Shown here: piece after piece, positions 31,155 through 39,125 of the stretch | Layout of the letters: each line of letters begins with the position of its first letter | How positions within the stretch are numbered: the stretch's first letter is position 1 | Source: a virus | Virus record (IMG/VR): IMGVR_UViG_3300008110_008702 | Location: 1-55,394 of that record | DNA: 55,394 bases | Strand: one strand, 5' to 3' | The notes under the pieces: model-generated | Database searches by the model: none | What the model was told of the DNA's origin: nothing | Seen by the model: the letters and a program-made list of their open reading frames with translations, nothing else | Translations under genes and position numbers: made by a program

Positions 31155-31463
31155 TTACTTGTCTTGTGCGATTTTACCGAACTTTATGTCTTTGGCTCCT
31201 GATGCTTTATCTTTGTCTATCGCCTTTTTAACTGTTGCGAATATGGCAGCGGGGATACCCAAACCCAAAAGGTACTTCTGCACTGCGGGATCTGTTATGG
31301 TATCTAAAGCTTGCATCGCCATGTTTACCATGTCGCCTTCGGCTAAGTCGCCCTCTTTAACTTCTTTTTTGTCGTGTTTTTTCTCCAACTCTTGTTGGAT
31401 GCTTTCGTAAAGCTTCTTAGATACTCTCAGTCTTAATACGGTATTGTCGTTTATGTTTTTCAT
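31155..31463 (-). CDS. Small hypothetical protein between sheath and tube genes
   Basis: 102 aa, unrecognised. N-terminal NTVLRLRVSKKLYESIQQELEKKHDKK resembles ribbon-helix-helix-like or coiled segments; a hydrophobic stretch (YLLGLGIPAAIFATVKKAI) follows near residue 65-83. Its place between sheath (17 bp) and tube (31 bp) suggests a tail assembly role. Confidence 0.65.
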   Translation of the reverse strand: MKNINDNTVLRLRVSKKLYESIQQELEKKHDKKEVKEGDLAEGDMVNMAMQALDTITDPAVQKYLLGLGIPAAIFATVKKAIDKDKASGAKDIKFGKIAQDK

Positions 31464-31480
31464 TTATTTTTATTTATGCA

Positions 31481-33208
31481 TTAAGCAAATGATGTGCCTG
31501 TTGGCAAAATGTTAAAGTTTAAGTATATGAATTCGGCTGTTCTAGTCGGTTGCAAGTATATCGTTCCAACGAGTTGGTTTCTGTCTATCACATCAGGTGT
31601 GTTGTTTGTTTCGTCCATAACAACTTGGAAAGCGTATACTCCCTGGCGTTGTTGGATTGATTCTAAGTATGGGTTAACCTGATTCAAGAACCTATTTCTT
31701 GTTACTTGCGTGTTTGGTTCGAATACCAGAGTCTCGCCTATTTGTCCGATGTAGCTCTTAAGCTCTATCAACAATCTTCTAACGTTAACTCTATCAAGTG
31801 CTGATGCTTTTGCCTGTAGAGTCTTCTGACCGTATATAACTGTACCAACTCCTGGGAAAACAGCTATTGGGTTAACTCTTCCTGTGTAAAGGGTGTTTCT
31901 TTGATCTGTACCCAATCTTCTCTCTGGTTGTAGTACTGTCGACATGCCACCTCTGTTTAAACCTGCTGGTGCGAACCACTCAGCGGCTACTTTATCGTTG
32001 TATTCGTAAACAGCGGGGATTAGAGTCGATGCAGGAACAAAATTCAATTTGCCTGTTTCACGGCTTCTAACCTGTAACCAAGGCCAATAAGTTGCTGCGT
32101 AAGAGTTATCGTAGCTAGCTGCTTGCGAAACAACTGTTGATATGTTCTGTCCGTAGGATACCATGTCAACTACAGCGATTGCGTCTCCTCTGTCTTGAGC
32201 CAACTGCGTTAGAGAGGCTATTTGCGATGAAGCGTTTTGGTTGGTTAAACCTGGAGCGTATATCACATTGAATGCGTAAGCGTCTTTGTTGCTTAAGAGA
32301 GATATTGCAACGTTGTAATCAGTTGAGCTAATACCTTGGATATTGGGACCTTGAGTGCTTGGAATACTTTCAAACATGTTGAAAGCAGACCCGTTTAGTA
32401 TGCTACCTAAAGCTCCACCGAAAGCGCCGTTTGCAGATCCAGATCCGTTTTGAGGCAAAGAAGACGTGTATTCGTTTCTTGCTACTCCCAGTGAATTAAA
32501 GTATCCTGGCGTTGGTAGATTTACTGATTTTACTCTAACGTAGCTACTCTTGTTTCCGTAGCTTCCTGTTGTTTGTAGGTAATAGTTACCGTACTCGTCC
32601 AATACTGGAGTTTGGGTTTGATCACCTATTACGTAGGCTATGTAGTTATTTTGATTTGGATCTAAAGAAAGTCCGTTCCAAGTCTCTAATATAGTCTTGT
32701 TATTGTTGTAGTCGTCTCCTCTTCTGATGATTAGGCTGAATGTGCCTGATCCGCTATCAGAGCCTGCGATTTCCCATCTAACGTTTGCGCTAGAACCGCT
32801 AGGTAAAGCACCGTTTGTAACTGTGCCACCAACGTTGTTCATTATCGTACCGACAGACAAAGTGTCTAAAACAAAGCTTGCGCTAGTACTGTTAGTAGTC
32901 ACAGAAGCAGTAGCTGCTGTATATGATCCTGAAGCAACTCTTGTAACCAACAAAGAATCTCCGCCTTGCTCAAAGTAGCTAAGTGCGGCCATGCTTGTTA
33001 GATATTCGTAATTTGCACCTCCTGAAACGAAAGAAGCCCCAAAAATGGACTTGTATTGCGAATAAGAAGTTACTACTGTGGGTGTGTTTACGGGTCCTAC
33101 TACAGTTGGGCCAATTAAAGCGGCTCCAACTTGTACGGGTCCTTGCGTTATTTGTGATAGGTCGTTCTCTTGCAAGAACACTCCTGGAGAAATCAGTACT
33201 TCACTCAT
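31481..33208 (-). CDS. Contractile tail sheath protein
   Basis: 575 aa. The N-terminus ISPGVFLQENDLSQITQGPVQVGAALIGPTV and the C-terminal core (LNRGGMSTVLQPERRLGTDQRNTLYTGRVNPIAVFPG, VNVRRLLIELKSYI, TRNRFLNQVNPYL, DRNQLVGTIYLQPTRTAEFI) are hallmark sheath regions. The middle (about 100-350) is a variable surface domain rich in Ser/Gly/Asn. This gene is what shows the phage is a myovirus. It has a promoter-like box 23 bp upstream of the ATG. Confidence 0.98.
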   Translation of the reverse strand: MSEVLISPGVFLQENDLSQITQGPVQVGAALIGPTVVGPVNTPTVVTSYSQYKSIFGASFVSGGANYEYLTSMAALSYFEQGGDSLLVTRVASGSYTAATASVTTNSTSASFVLDTLSVGTIMNNVGGTVTNGALPSGSSANVRWEIAGSDSGSGTFSLIIRRGDDYNNNKTILETWNGLSLDPNQNNYIAYVIGDQTQTPVLDEYGNYYLQTTGSYGNKSSYVRVKSVNLPTPGYFNSLGVARNEYTSSLPQNGSGSANGAFGGALGSILNGSAFNMFESIPSTQGPNIQGISSTDYNVAISLLSNKDAYAFNVIYAPGLTNQNASSQIASLTQLAQDRGDAIAVVDMVSYGQNISTVVSQAASYDNSYAATYWPWLQVRSRETGKLNFVPASTLIPAVYEYNDKVAAEWFAPAGLNRGGMSTVLQPERRLGTDQRNTLYTGRVNPIAVFPGVGTVIYGQKTLQAKASALDRVNVRRLLIELKSYIGQIGETLVFEPNTQVTRNRFLNQVNPYLESIQQRQGVYAFQVVMDETNNTPDVIDRNQLVGTIYLQPTRTAEFIYLNFNILPTGTSFA

Positions 33209-33231
33209 TGTTTATTTATGTTTTATCTAAC

Positions 33232-33240
33232 AATAAATAT
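33232..33240 (-). promoter_or_regulatory. Candidate phage promoter box before the sheath gene
   Basis: Minus-strand ATATTTATT, 23 bp before the ATG. Confidence 0.5.
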
Positions 33241-33261
33241 GTATAACTAACTCAAAATCTA

Positions 33262-33507
33262 CTAACTGAATTCACCAGTCTCTAAATTGATGGAGATTTT
33301 TCCGTACTTATTCTGTAGTGTCTCTAATAACTGCGTTTCAGTTGTTTTTAAAGACACAACTTTTGATTTATAAAAATTCGATTGGTTTTCTAATACCGTT
33401 TTTTGAAACTCTAATTCGCCTAAAGCTGAAGCAAGTTCTAAAGCTTCTTTGGTTATCTTCTTAAGATCTGCCAATTCTTCTTCTGTTAATTTTTTAAACT
33501 CTGACAT
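33262..33507 (-). CDS. Small coiled-coil protein
   Basis: 81 aa. Almost entirely heptad-patterned helix (ELADLKKITKEALELASALGELEFQKTVLENQ, then KTTETQLLETLQNKYG), ending in a beta-like ISINLETGEFS. Starts 2 bp after the membrane protein gene. Function unknown; a virion scaffold or adaptor would fit a short coiled coil upstream of sheath. Confidence 0.65.
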   Translation of the reverse strand: MSEFKKLTEEELADLKKITKEALELASALGELEFQKTVLENQSNFYKSKVVSLKTTETQLLETLQNKYGKISINLETGEFS

Positions 33508-33509
33508 GA

Positions 33510-33758
33510 TTATTTCTTACTTTCTTTTTTAGGTTTTGCTGTTGTCTTTTTTACTTCTTTCTTTTTTACAGATTTTGGTTTTTCTGGTGTAGATGCCTCT
33601 TTTTCTGTTTTAAAGTCTTCGATAGCTTTTTGAAAATGATCCCAATCTTCCGATTCTACGGGTTGTTTGATTTCATTTTCTACTGTGTCTTTTTTCTTTG
33701 TTTTTACGTAAACGATTGCGCAAACCGTCGCCAATGCGATTAAGATTAATAGTGTCAT
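33510..33758 (-). CDS. Small membrane-anchored Lys-rich protein
   Basis: 82 aa. One N-terminal transmembrane helix (LLILIALATVCAIVYV, 3-18), then an acidic segment (ENEIKQPVESEDWDHFQKAIEDF) and a Lys/Pro-rich tail (KPKSVKKKEVKKTTAKPKKESKK). The tail could bind nucleic acid or phospholipid. No family recognised. Own promoter-like box 21 bp upstream. Confidence 0.65.
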   Translation of the reverse strand: MTLLILIALATVCAIVYVKTKKKDTVENEIKQPVESEDWDHFQKAIEDFKTEKEASTPEKPKSVKKKEVKKTTAKPKKESKK

Positions 33759-33779
33759 AATTTATTATTTTTATATATC

Positions 33780-33788
33780 TATAAATAT
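33780..33788 (-). promoter_or_regulatory. Candidate phage promoter box before the gene at 33510
   Basis: Minus-strand ATATTTATA, 21 bp before the ATG. Confidence 0.5.
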
Positions 33789-33822
33789 ACGACATTTCTT
33801 TTAATCGCTAAAAATTAAAATT

Positions 33823-34068
33823 CTAGTCCAAAAAATTTGTAAAAAAGCTTTTGTTTGTCAAGTCTTCTGCGTTCTTTGTTGCTCTTTCCTCTGCGCGCTT
33901 TAGTTCTTTTTCTGTAAAAAGGAGACAGCGCTCGTTTTTACCGTCTGCATCCTCTACCCAAACAGATACGTAAGACGCCGCAGCGTTTGAAAACTTTTTC
34001 TTTTCGCTATTCCACACTTTGATAAGGCGGCCAGCTTTTACTTTTACTTGATCGATTAAATTTGCCAT
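33823..34068 (-). CDS. Small hypothetical protein
   Basis: 81 aa, unrecognised. Beta-rich start (VKVKAGRLIKVWNSEKKKF, SYVSVWVEDADGKNERCLLFTEKEL) then a charged helix (KRAEERATKNAEDL). Lies 10 bp downstream of the metalloprotease gene, so it is probably in the same transcript. Confidence 0.6.
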   Translation of the reverse strand: MANLIDQVKVKAGRLIKVWNSEKKKFSNAAASYVSVWVEDADGKNERCLLFTEKELKRAEERATKNAEDLTNKSFFTNFLD

Positions 34069-34078
34069 GTTTTAAATT

Positions 34079-35032
34079 TTACTTTATTAAATAGTTTACC
34101 ATTTGTAACGAATCGTTTTGAATCCTTGCACAGAAATCTGCACTACCTATCCACCATAAACCTGTTTTACCGTAAGAGTTACCCATTATAGGTGCTGTAG
34201 GAAATCCAGAATTATTGTTATATTCTGATGTAAACACTCCGTTAACACATACGTTTTGATGTAATAAACTAACAGTGTGCCCTGCTTCATGACTTCCAGC
34301 TTCTGCTATGTATCCCTGATTATAAAACAGCGCTTTGGTAAATACAAAAGCTGCTACATCTTGGTTCCACTTCATAGAACTCTCGTAAGCAACACCTCCT
34401 GCACCACCGTACCACTCGTTGTTTTCTGTAAATATTATGCGTTGTCTTCTGTTAACAGCTTTTGAGTTAAATACATTTTCATCGGTGGTTACAGTGACAT
34501 TAAAGTTTCTAAAGTTGGATTTTATCTTTGTTACAATATTCGAAATTTCTGTAGAAGTTAAACCACTTGGTCCAACGTAGGTTGGTGTAGTGAACCACAG
34601 AGTAGTTTTTACTGTATCTCCATCAAAATCAAGTAATACAACATAATCTTTTATTACTGTATCTACCGGAGGCGGTGGAGGAGGCGGCGGTGGCGGCGGA
34701 GGAGGTGGAGGCGGTGGTGGGCAAGGCGTGCTGTCGCAAGCATCTCCTATACCGTCTTTATCACAGTCTTCCTGAGCAGGATTGAACACACTTGAGCAGT
34801 TATCCTGTCCGTTAGGTATTCCATCCCCGTCGTTGTCTCTTTGAGGCTTTCTTCTTTCGTTTACGTCTGAAACAAAGGAGGTGCCTCTTTTTACTGTGTT
34901 GTACTCAAAAAGGTCTATAGTACAGTCTGTGATTGTAGGTTTTTTTAAATCTACGCTCTTATTTCTATTACAGTGTACTAACAAAAAAGACGTTACTAAT
35001 ACGGTTAAAATTAAACTAATTGTTTTTTTCAT
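34079..35032 (-). CDS. Lipoprotein metzincin-type metalloprotease with Ca-binding repeat and polyproline stalk
   Basis: 317 aa, four parts. A signal peptide with lipobox LLVHC (C21) anchors it in a membrane, probably the outer one. Residues 66-100 are a thrombospondin type 3-like calcium repeat (DNDGDGIPNGQDNC, DKDGIGDACD). An uninterrupted run of 18 prolines (105-122) forms a rigid spacer. Residues about 127-317 are a zinc protease with the metzincin motif HEAGHTVSLLH (H248, E249, H252, H258; Ser replaces the usual Gly) and a Met-turn at M283 (PIMGN). All catalytic ligands are present. It could trim surface proteins or receptors of the infected cell, or be carried in lysis. It is 2 bp downstream of a DUF1353 gene. 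The domain calls rest on motifs; substrate unknown. Confidence 0.85.
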   Translation of the reverse strand: MKKTISLILTVLVTSFLLVHCNRNKSVDLKKPTITDCTIDLFEYNTVKRGTSFVSDVNERRKPQRDNDGDGIPNGQDNCSSVFNPAQEDCDKDGIGDACDSTPCPPPPPPPPPPPPPPPPPPVDTVIKDYVVLLDFDGDTVKTTLWFTTPTYVGPSGLTSTEISNIVTKIKSNFRNFNVTVTTDENVFNSKAVNRRQRIIFTENNEWYGGAGGVAYESSMKWNQDVAAFVFTKALFYNQGYIAEAGSHEAGHTVSLLHQNVCVNGVFTSEYNNNSGFPTAPIMGNSYGKTGLWWIGSADFCARIQNDSLQMVNYLIK

Positions 35033-35033
35033 A

Positions 35034-35468
35034 TTATACTATTTTATACCAATACAGCCAACCAAGTAACCTAACAAAAAAGTATCTTATGTAATTATCT
35101 ATTTTGTTTTTATTAACTATGTTAGTCCAAAGTAACATTTCTTTGTCTACCTCTTTTCTCGACATCCCGTGTCCTCTCCACAAATACAATTTATCGTGTA
35201 CCAGATAGCCGAACAAGCCATCATTAGCAGGAGGAACAATTCCCCATAGAGATTTTGGAGAGGAGGACATATCATACGTAAACCCCCGTTCTATGTTTAT
35301 TATTTTTTTATTGCTGATTAGTTCTATAGTAAGCGGTTCCAGTATTTTCCAGTACTTGTTTGATTTTCTGGAGTAGACATACGATTGAACTATCAGCTCG
35401 TCTGTTAAAAGAGCTTCTACAACGTTGTCCTTAGTTATATAGCCTACTCTTTGCACTTGCGATTGCAT
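35034..35468 (-). CDS. DUF1353 family protein
   Basis: 144 aa. The ERGFTYDMSSSPKSLWGIVPP and GYLVHDKLYLWRG segments match DUF1353, a family frequent in phages near lysis or tail genes, where the YD and HD residues suggest a hydrolase-like site. The C-terminal helix (YIRYFFVRLLGWLYWYKIV) is strongly hydrophobic and aromatic and may touch membrane. It overlaps the upstream gene by 38 bp. Confidence 0.75.
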   Translation of the reverse strand: MQSQVQRVGYITKDNVVEALLTDELIVQSYVYSRKSNKYWKILEPLTIELISNKKIINIERGFTYDMSSSPKSLWGIVPPANDGLFGYLVHDKLYLWRGHGMSRKEVDKEMLLWTNIVNKNKIDNYIRYFFVRLLGWLYWYKIV

Positions 35469-35814
35469 TGCTTACTACTACCCAGTTTGCGTTTCTTATT
35501 TCTTGAACTCTTGCGCCCAACTCTGCCCATTCCGGATTCTCGTCAGCTATTCCAGCCTCTATTTGGGGAGTCAATAGATCCATCATCTCGGTGTTTATCA
35601 TATTGTAGCTGCCTTCTGGTTTGCTGGACAGGATGTAGAACACGTTTATGAATTCTGAAACGTCTGTGGATACTGTAGCAAGATCATCGTCTTGTTTGTT
35701 TTCACACGCTGTTTTAATTTTTTCTAAAGTTGAAAAAGACGCGTAAGCAGCTATTCCAAATTGTATGTCTGCTATTGCGTAAAAGTGTTTTGCTTTTAAT
35801 TCGATGTTTACCAT
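35431..35814 (-). CDS. Hypothetical helical protein
   Basis: 127 aa from the ATG at 35814; a longer frame starting at 35877 would overlap the upstream membrane protein gene by 70 bp, so the internal Met (MVNIELKAKHFYAI) is preferred. All-helical pattern with hydrophobic faces (AIADIQFGIAAYASFSTLEKIKTAC, TDVSEFINVFYILSS, NWVVVSNAIASAKSRL). Function unrecognised. Four-gene overlap chain points to coupled translation. Confidence 0.65.
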   Translation of the reverse strand: MVNIELKAKHFYAIADIQFGIAAYASFSTLEKIKTACENKQDDDLATVSTDVSEFINVFYILSSKPEGSYNMINTEMMDLLTPQIEAGIADENPEWAELGARVQEIRNANWVVVSNAIASAKSRLYN

Positions 35815-36245
35815 TGTTGTTTGTATAATATTGTAAAAATTATTGCTAATATCAAATATAACGCTCTTTGTTTCCAAAAAGTTAAATTTAAGTTAACCTC
35901 TTTATGGTCTATTTTAGAATTAGTTGTATTTGATTCGTAGTCAATCTTTTTCCCTCTCATCAGATTTAGAGAAGGGTCATAAATAACTCCTATAATAGAA
36001 GCAAATGAAATACAATAGGTTATAAAACCGATAATGAATTCCAAAAACGTTTGTGGGTTATTATTAAAAATACAATATCCTACAAAACACAACAACCCAC
36101 CATAAAATACAGTCCAAGATTTACTAATATTCAATACTGTACCTTCTGTCGTTCTTATGCGCATGTAATCTATAAAAGCACATACGACTGCGCTTATTAC
36201 AGAATAGGATACAAAATTCAATATATTTAAGCTCTGCTCTTGCAT
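35808..36245 (-). CDS. Four-helix membrane protein
   Basis: 145 aa. Four predicted transmembrane helices: about 8-28 (ILNFVSYSVISAVVCAFIDYM), 45-63, 68-92 (FLEFIIGFITYCISFASIIGVIY) and 126-142 (RALYLILAIIFTILY), with a polar loop between the last two. It could be a holin-type protein given its neighbours, but no holin family is recognised. Confidence 0.6.
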   Translation of the reverse strand: MQEQSLNILNFVSYSVISAVVCAFIDYMRIRTTEGTVLNISKSWTVFYGGLLCFVGYCIFNNNPQTFLEFIIGFITYCISFASIIGVIYDPSLNLMRGKKIDYESNTTNSKIDHKEVNLNLTFWKQRALYLILAIIFTILYKQQW

Positions 36246-36250
36246 GTTTT

Positions 36251-36853
36251 TTAGTTTACAAAAGCGCCGTTTTTCTGAATTGAATCAAAGAACTGGATGA
36301 GGTTAGGGTCGTTTTTAATTATCTCTTGGTATTCTTTGTATTTGATTGTTTTTGTGTTGTTGCCGCTTTTGTTGATTGGGTTCAACAAACCTATAGCTAA
36401 CGCTGCTATAATTCCCAAAGCGACGAATTTAGTTATCCAAGAAGCTTCGCCTTTTCCAAAGGCTCCACCGTTCTTAGTTGTTACATAAATAGCAACACCT
36501 ACTACACCCAAAAACAAAAACACCGCTATCCACAGTTGTTTTTCCCAACCTGTTGCTTCTGCGGCTTTAAATACGCTCTCCCTTGATGGCATTACGTCTA
36601 CATACAGTATAGGCACTGTAGCAAATTCTACCGCTCTAACTGTGTCTCTAACGTACTGTTTAGGTACCCATTTTCCAGAAGCGTCGTAGTGACCTTTAAC
36701 TTCCCTGTAACCTGTATCAAATTTAACGGCTACTCTTTCTACATCGTTTGTTCTTGTATAGGGTTTGCTTACTTGGTGGTTCTTTTCTGACCAACCGCAA
36801 GACGTCAATGCTAGGGCTAGCACGCTTGCTACGATTAAACTCTTAATTTTCAT
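36251..36853 (-). CDS. Lipoprotein with two transmembrane helices
   Basis: 200 aa. Signal peptide with lipobox ALTSC (C19). A periplasmic segment with basic/aromatic repeats (GHYDASGKWVPKQYVRDTVRAVE) leads to two hydrophobic helices (about 108-126, LWIAVFLFLGVVGVAIYV, and 142-160, ITKFVALGIIAALAIGLL) and a C-terminal soluble end. A lipidated N-terminus plus inner helices could bridge both membranes, as spanins do; this is speculation from topology. It heads the envelope cluster and has a box 14 bp upstream. Confidence 0.65.
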   Translation of the reverse strand: MKIKSLIVASVLALALTSCGWSEKNHQVSKPYTRTNDVERVAVKFDTGYREVKGHYDASGKWVPKQYVRDTVRAVEFATVPILYVDVMPSRESVFKAAEATGWEKQLWIAVFLFLGVVGVAIYVTTKNGGAFGKGEASWITKFVALGIIAALAIGLLNPINKSGNNTKTIKYKEYQEIIKNDPNLIQFFDSIQKNGAFVN

Positions 36854-36867
36854 AATCTTTGTTTGTT

Positions 36868-36876
36868 TATAAATAT
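36868..36876 (-). promoter_or_regulatory. Candidate phage promoter box before the two-TM lipoprotein gene
   Basis: Minus-strand ATATTTATA, 14 bp before the ATG. This is the type example of the element: no conserved -35 region can be seen upstream. Confidence 0.5.
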
Positions 36877-36904
36877 ATGCTTGTTTTAAAACGTTTACAC
36901 TCGT

Positions 36905-37342
36905 TTAATCTTTCCAATTGTAGTTCATTCTCAATCCCACCCTAAAGTAGAGGTTTTTGTTTATCATCTCCACGCCTGTGTTTAATCTTGCGTCGTCGAA
37001 CCAAGACTTGAAATTGTAGTCCACTCCCCAAGAAGCTGCTCTTCCTATCACAAGCTGTCTGTTCTCTACAGCCCTTGTTTGTATGATAGCTGCAGTGAAA
37101 TTGAATCTGTTAGCGAACAACACGCCTCCTTTGAAAGTAACAAAGTTTACGTGGCCGCCTCTTTGGAACCTATCGCTCAGTCCAATGGAAGCCTGTGGCT
37201 GGAGCAGTCCTTTTCCGAATTTATACCCAGCGTCGAACATTATGCCCTTGCGTTCACCGAACAACCCAGCGAAATGGGCAAACGGTTGCGAGTAAGCGCT
37301 TGCGAAAAGAGTTAAAAATAAGATTGTTAGTACGTATTTCAT
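36905..37342 (-). CDS. Small exported beta-barrel-like protein
   Basis: 145 aa. Signal peptide (1-18, cleavage after SAYS) followed by alternating polar/hydrophobic strands with aromatic girdle residues (GIMFDAGYKFGKG, LQPQASIGLSDRF, FVTFKGGVLFANRFNFTAAII, ASWGVDYNFKS, LYFRVGLRMNYNWK), the look of a small outer-membrane barrel of about 8 strands. Its ATG overlaps the stop of the previous gene (ATGA), so the pair is coupled. Confidence 0.65.
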   Translation of the reverse strand: MKYVLTILFLTLFASAYSQPFAHFAGLFGERKGIMFDAGYKFGKGLLQPQASIGLSDRFQRGGHVNFVTFKGGVLFANRFNFTAAIIQTRAVENRQLVIGRAASWGVDYNFKSWFDDARLNTGVEMINKNLYFRVGLRMNYNWKD

Positions 37343-37647
37343 TTTTTTAGTTTTGATATGATAAAAGATGTTACAAAACCGCTCACCGCTGTGAACGCTA
37401 AATCCACAGGATCGAACTTACCGTAGCTTCTGTAATCGTACAGTTCTTTTGCTAAACCTGCTGAAGTTGCTGCGACGGTTCCCCACAACACAGGTTTCTT
37501 TGTTGCAAAAGCTACCGGTGCCGCTACGTAGCTACCCGCAAACGCATGAAGTAGCTTATCGTCCTGTATCAGTCTCGTTGGAGCGATTCTCTGCGATAAA
37601 CAGGATAGAGACAGCGTTAAAGCTAGTATGGTTAGAGTGAACCTCAT
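37339..37647 (-). CDS. YfiM/DUF2279-like exported protein
   Basis: 102 aa. Signal peptide (1-18) then IQDDKLLHAFAGSYVAAP and AGLAKELYDYRSYGKFDPVDLAFTAVSGF; the DKxxH...KExYD...DxxD pattern is that of small YfiM-type envelope proteins. Two short hydrophobic helices suggest membrane contact. Same transcript as the barrel protein at 36905. Its promoter-like box ends only 4 bp before the ATG, so a leaderless or near-leaderless mRNA is possible. Confidence 0.55.
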   Translation of the reverse strand: MRFTLTILALTLSLSCLSQRIAPTRLIQDDKLLHAFAGSYVAAPVAFATKKPVLWGTVAATSAGLAKELYDYRSYGKFDPVDLAFTAVSGFVTSFIISKLKK

Positions 37648-37651
37648 TTAA

Positions 37652-37660
37652 TATAAATAC
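37652..37660 (-). promoter_or_regulatory. Candidate phage promoter box before the gene at 37339
   Basis: Minus-strand GTATTTATA, only 4 bp before the ATG. Confidence 0.4.
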
Positions 37661-37721
37661 GGCTACCCATTGAATCCGGCTATTTGGGCTCGAATTAGCT
37701 GTGTAAACCAACCTTTATTTT

Positions 37722-39125
37722 TTAAAATTTATTTATGTACTTGTTGTACAATGAGTATTGTAATTGATCTAACGGAGGCATGGTATACATATCGGGGGTT
37801 GCAGGTGGGAATCCAGTTAATTTTAGATAGAGTTTGTTGTTTTGGTTGTTACGTATTGCGTGAGGTGAAATCCATATGTCTCCTGTTTGAGAAAGACAAC
37901 TTCCTTGAAAAATGAAACCTCCCATGGTTGGAGAACTAGGTATGTTTGTGATTGTGTTCCAATCTAATCCTTCAGATCCATATAGCTTAGATATTGTTTG
38001 GGTTTCTGGGTCAAATTCGTATGGTAATAATAGTCTACTAGTATTTCTATCCGTTATTGTGCTATTTGGAGATTCGAAGGTGATTTGTACAAAGTATATT
38101 TTACCGTTTGTTCCTAAAGTTGGAAACCCGCCTCCTAAGTTAGCTGAATCTCTATTAACTCTGTTAGCGCTTGGATAAAACATCGGGTTTCTAGTATCTA
38201 AAAACCCTTTATTGTAGATAGCTGTTACGCTGTCATTTTCTGGATTAATTTGTAATATAAAATTTTGACCGTATGATATGCAGTATATTTTGTTGTCCAA
38301 TGCTAGCACTCCTCCCCAAAAACCGGCAGCAATAGTATTTCTTTGTAATACGCGCTGGAAATTTATTGAATACACGTTATTACCATTCATAGGTTCTATT
38401 ACAATTATAAATGGCGAATTAAATGGTAGAATATAGATCTTTCCATTAGGTGCTAACACTGCTGCTACGTAGCCGTTTATGGTACCTATACCCGTATTTA
38501 AACTCGAGAGCGTTTTTGTGAAAGGATTAATTATTAAAATATTACCACTATTTGCCCCGGCAGATCCATCATAAGGAGCGCAGTATATTAATCCATTTGG
38601 AGCTAGTACACCGCCAAGATACCCTCTTTCTGCAGGTAATGTAATGTCTTTTATAAGTGTAACACTATCATTGCTTGGATCTATTTCGTAAATTGGTAAA
38701 GCGGCGTTCGTCGAACTATTGTTCCTAAAAGGTATCGTGTACAATTTTTCATTCGATGCGCGAACTATACCTCCATAAGCGCCACGATTGTTATTCATTG
38801 GTATCATTGTGGTAATACCTGTAGCAGGATCTAATTTTTGTAAAAAGTTAGAAGATCCTATAGGGCTATCTATTGCAGTGGTAAACCCAGTGTGAACTCC
38901 ATACAAACATCCGTTTGATGCTAGTGTCATAGGTCCGATCCTTGGAAAGTCATCGGAGCCTGATCTCGCAACAACAGTAGTTTGTATGGTTCCGTATTCG
39001 TTTGTTCCATACATCATGGGATTGTTGGGAAGATTCAAAACAGAAGGAGGTACTGATTGGCCGTTGTTTCCGTTATGGAAATATCCTAGGCTCTTATTAA
39101 GATATGTTGCAACTCCCCTTGCCAT
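37722..39125 (-). CDS. Seven-repeat beta-propeller protein (tail fibre-associated)
   Basis: 467 aa. Seven repeats of about 50 residues, each with a core like VLAPNGKIYILP followed by a strand ending in IDP or INP, start near residues 67, 121, 172, 222, 272, 335 and 408 (examples GVLAPNGLIYCAP, AVLAPNGKIYILP, GVLALDNKIYCIS). That count fits a seven-bladed propeller. No catalytic motif is apparent, so carbohydrate or protein binding is likely. The short N-terminus (MARGVATYLNKSLGYFHNG) may attach it to the virion. The ATG overlaps the stop of the previous gene by one base, tying it to the fibre operon. Confidence 0.75.
   Translation of the reverse strand: MARGVATYLNKSLGYFHNGNNGQSVPPSVLNLPNNPMMYGTNEYGTIQTTVVARSGSDDFPRIGPMTLASNGCLYGVHTGFTTAIDSPIGSSNFLQKLDPATGITTMIPMNNNRGAYGGIVRASNEKLYTIPFRNNSSTNAALPIYEIDPSNDSVTLIKDITLPAERGYLGGVLAPNGLIYCAPYDGSAGANSGNILIINPFTKTLSSLNTGIGTINGYVAAVLAPNGKIYILPFNSPFIIVIEPMNGNNVYSINFQRVLQRNTIAAGFWGGVLALDNKIYCISYGQNFILQINPENDSVTAIYNKGFLDTRNPMFYPSANRVNRDSANLGGGFPTLGTNGKIYFVQITFESPNSTITDRNTSRLLLPYEFDPETQTISKLYGSEGLDWNTITNIPSSPTMGGFIFQGSCLSQTGDIWISPHAIRNNQNNKLYLKLTGFPPATPDMYTMPPLDQLQYSLYNKYINKF

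Noticed and set aside
37660-37721. tRNA-like fragment (TTCGAGCCC) in the gap after the propeller gene
   Set aside because: No matching T-stem, acceptor or anticodon arms can be formed; no tRNA gene is supported.
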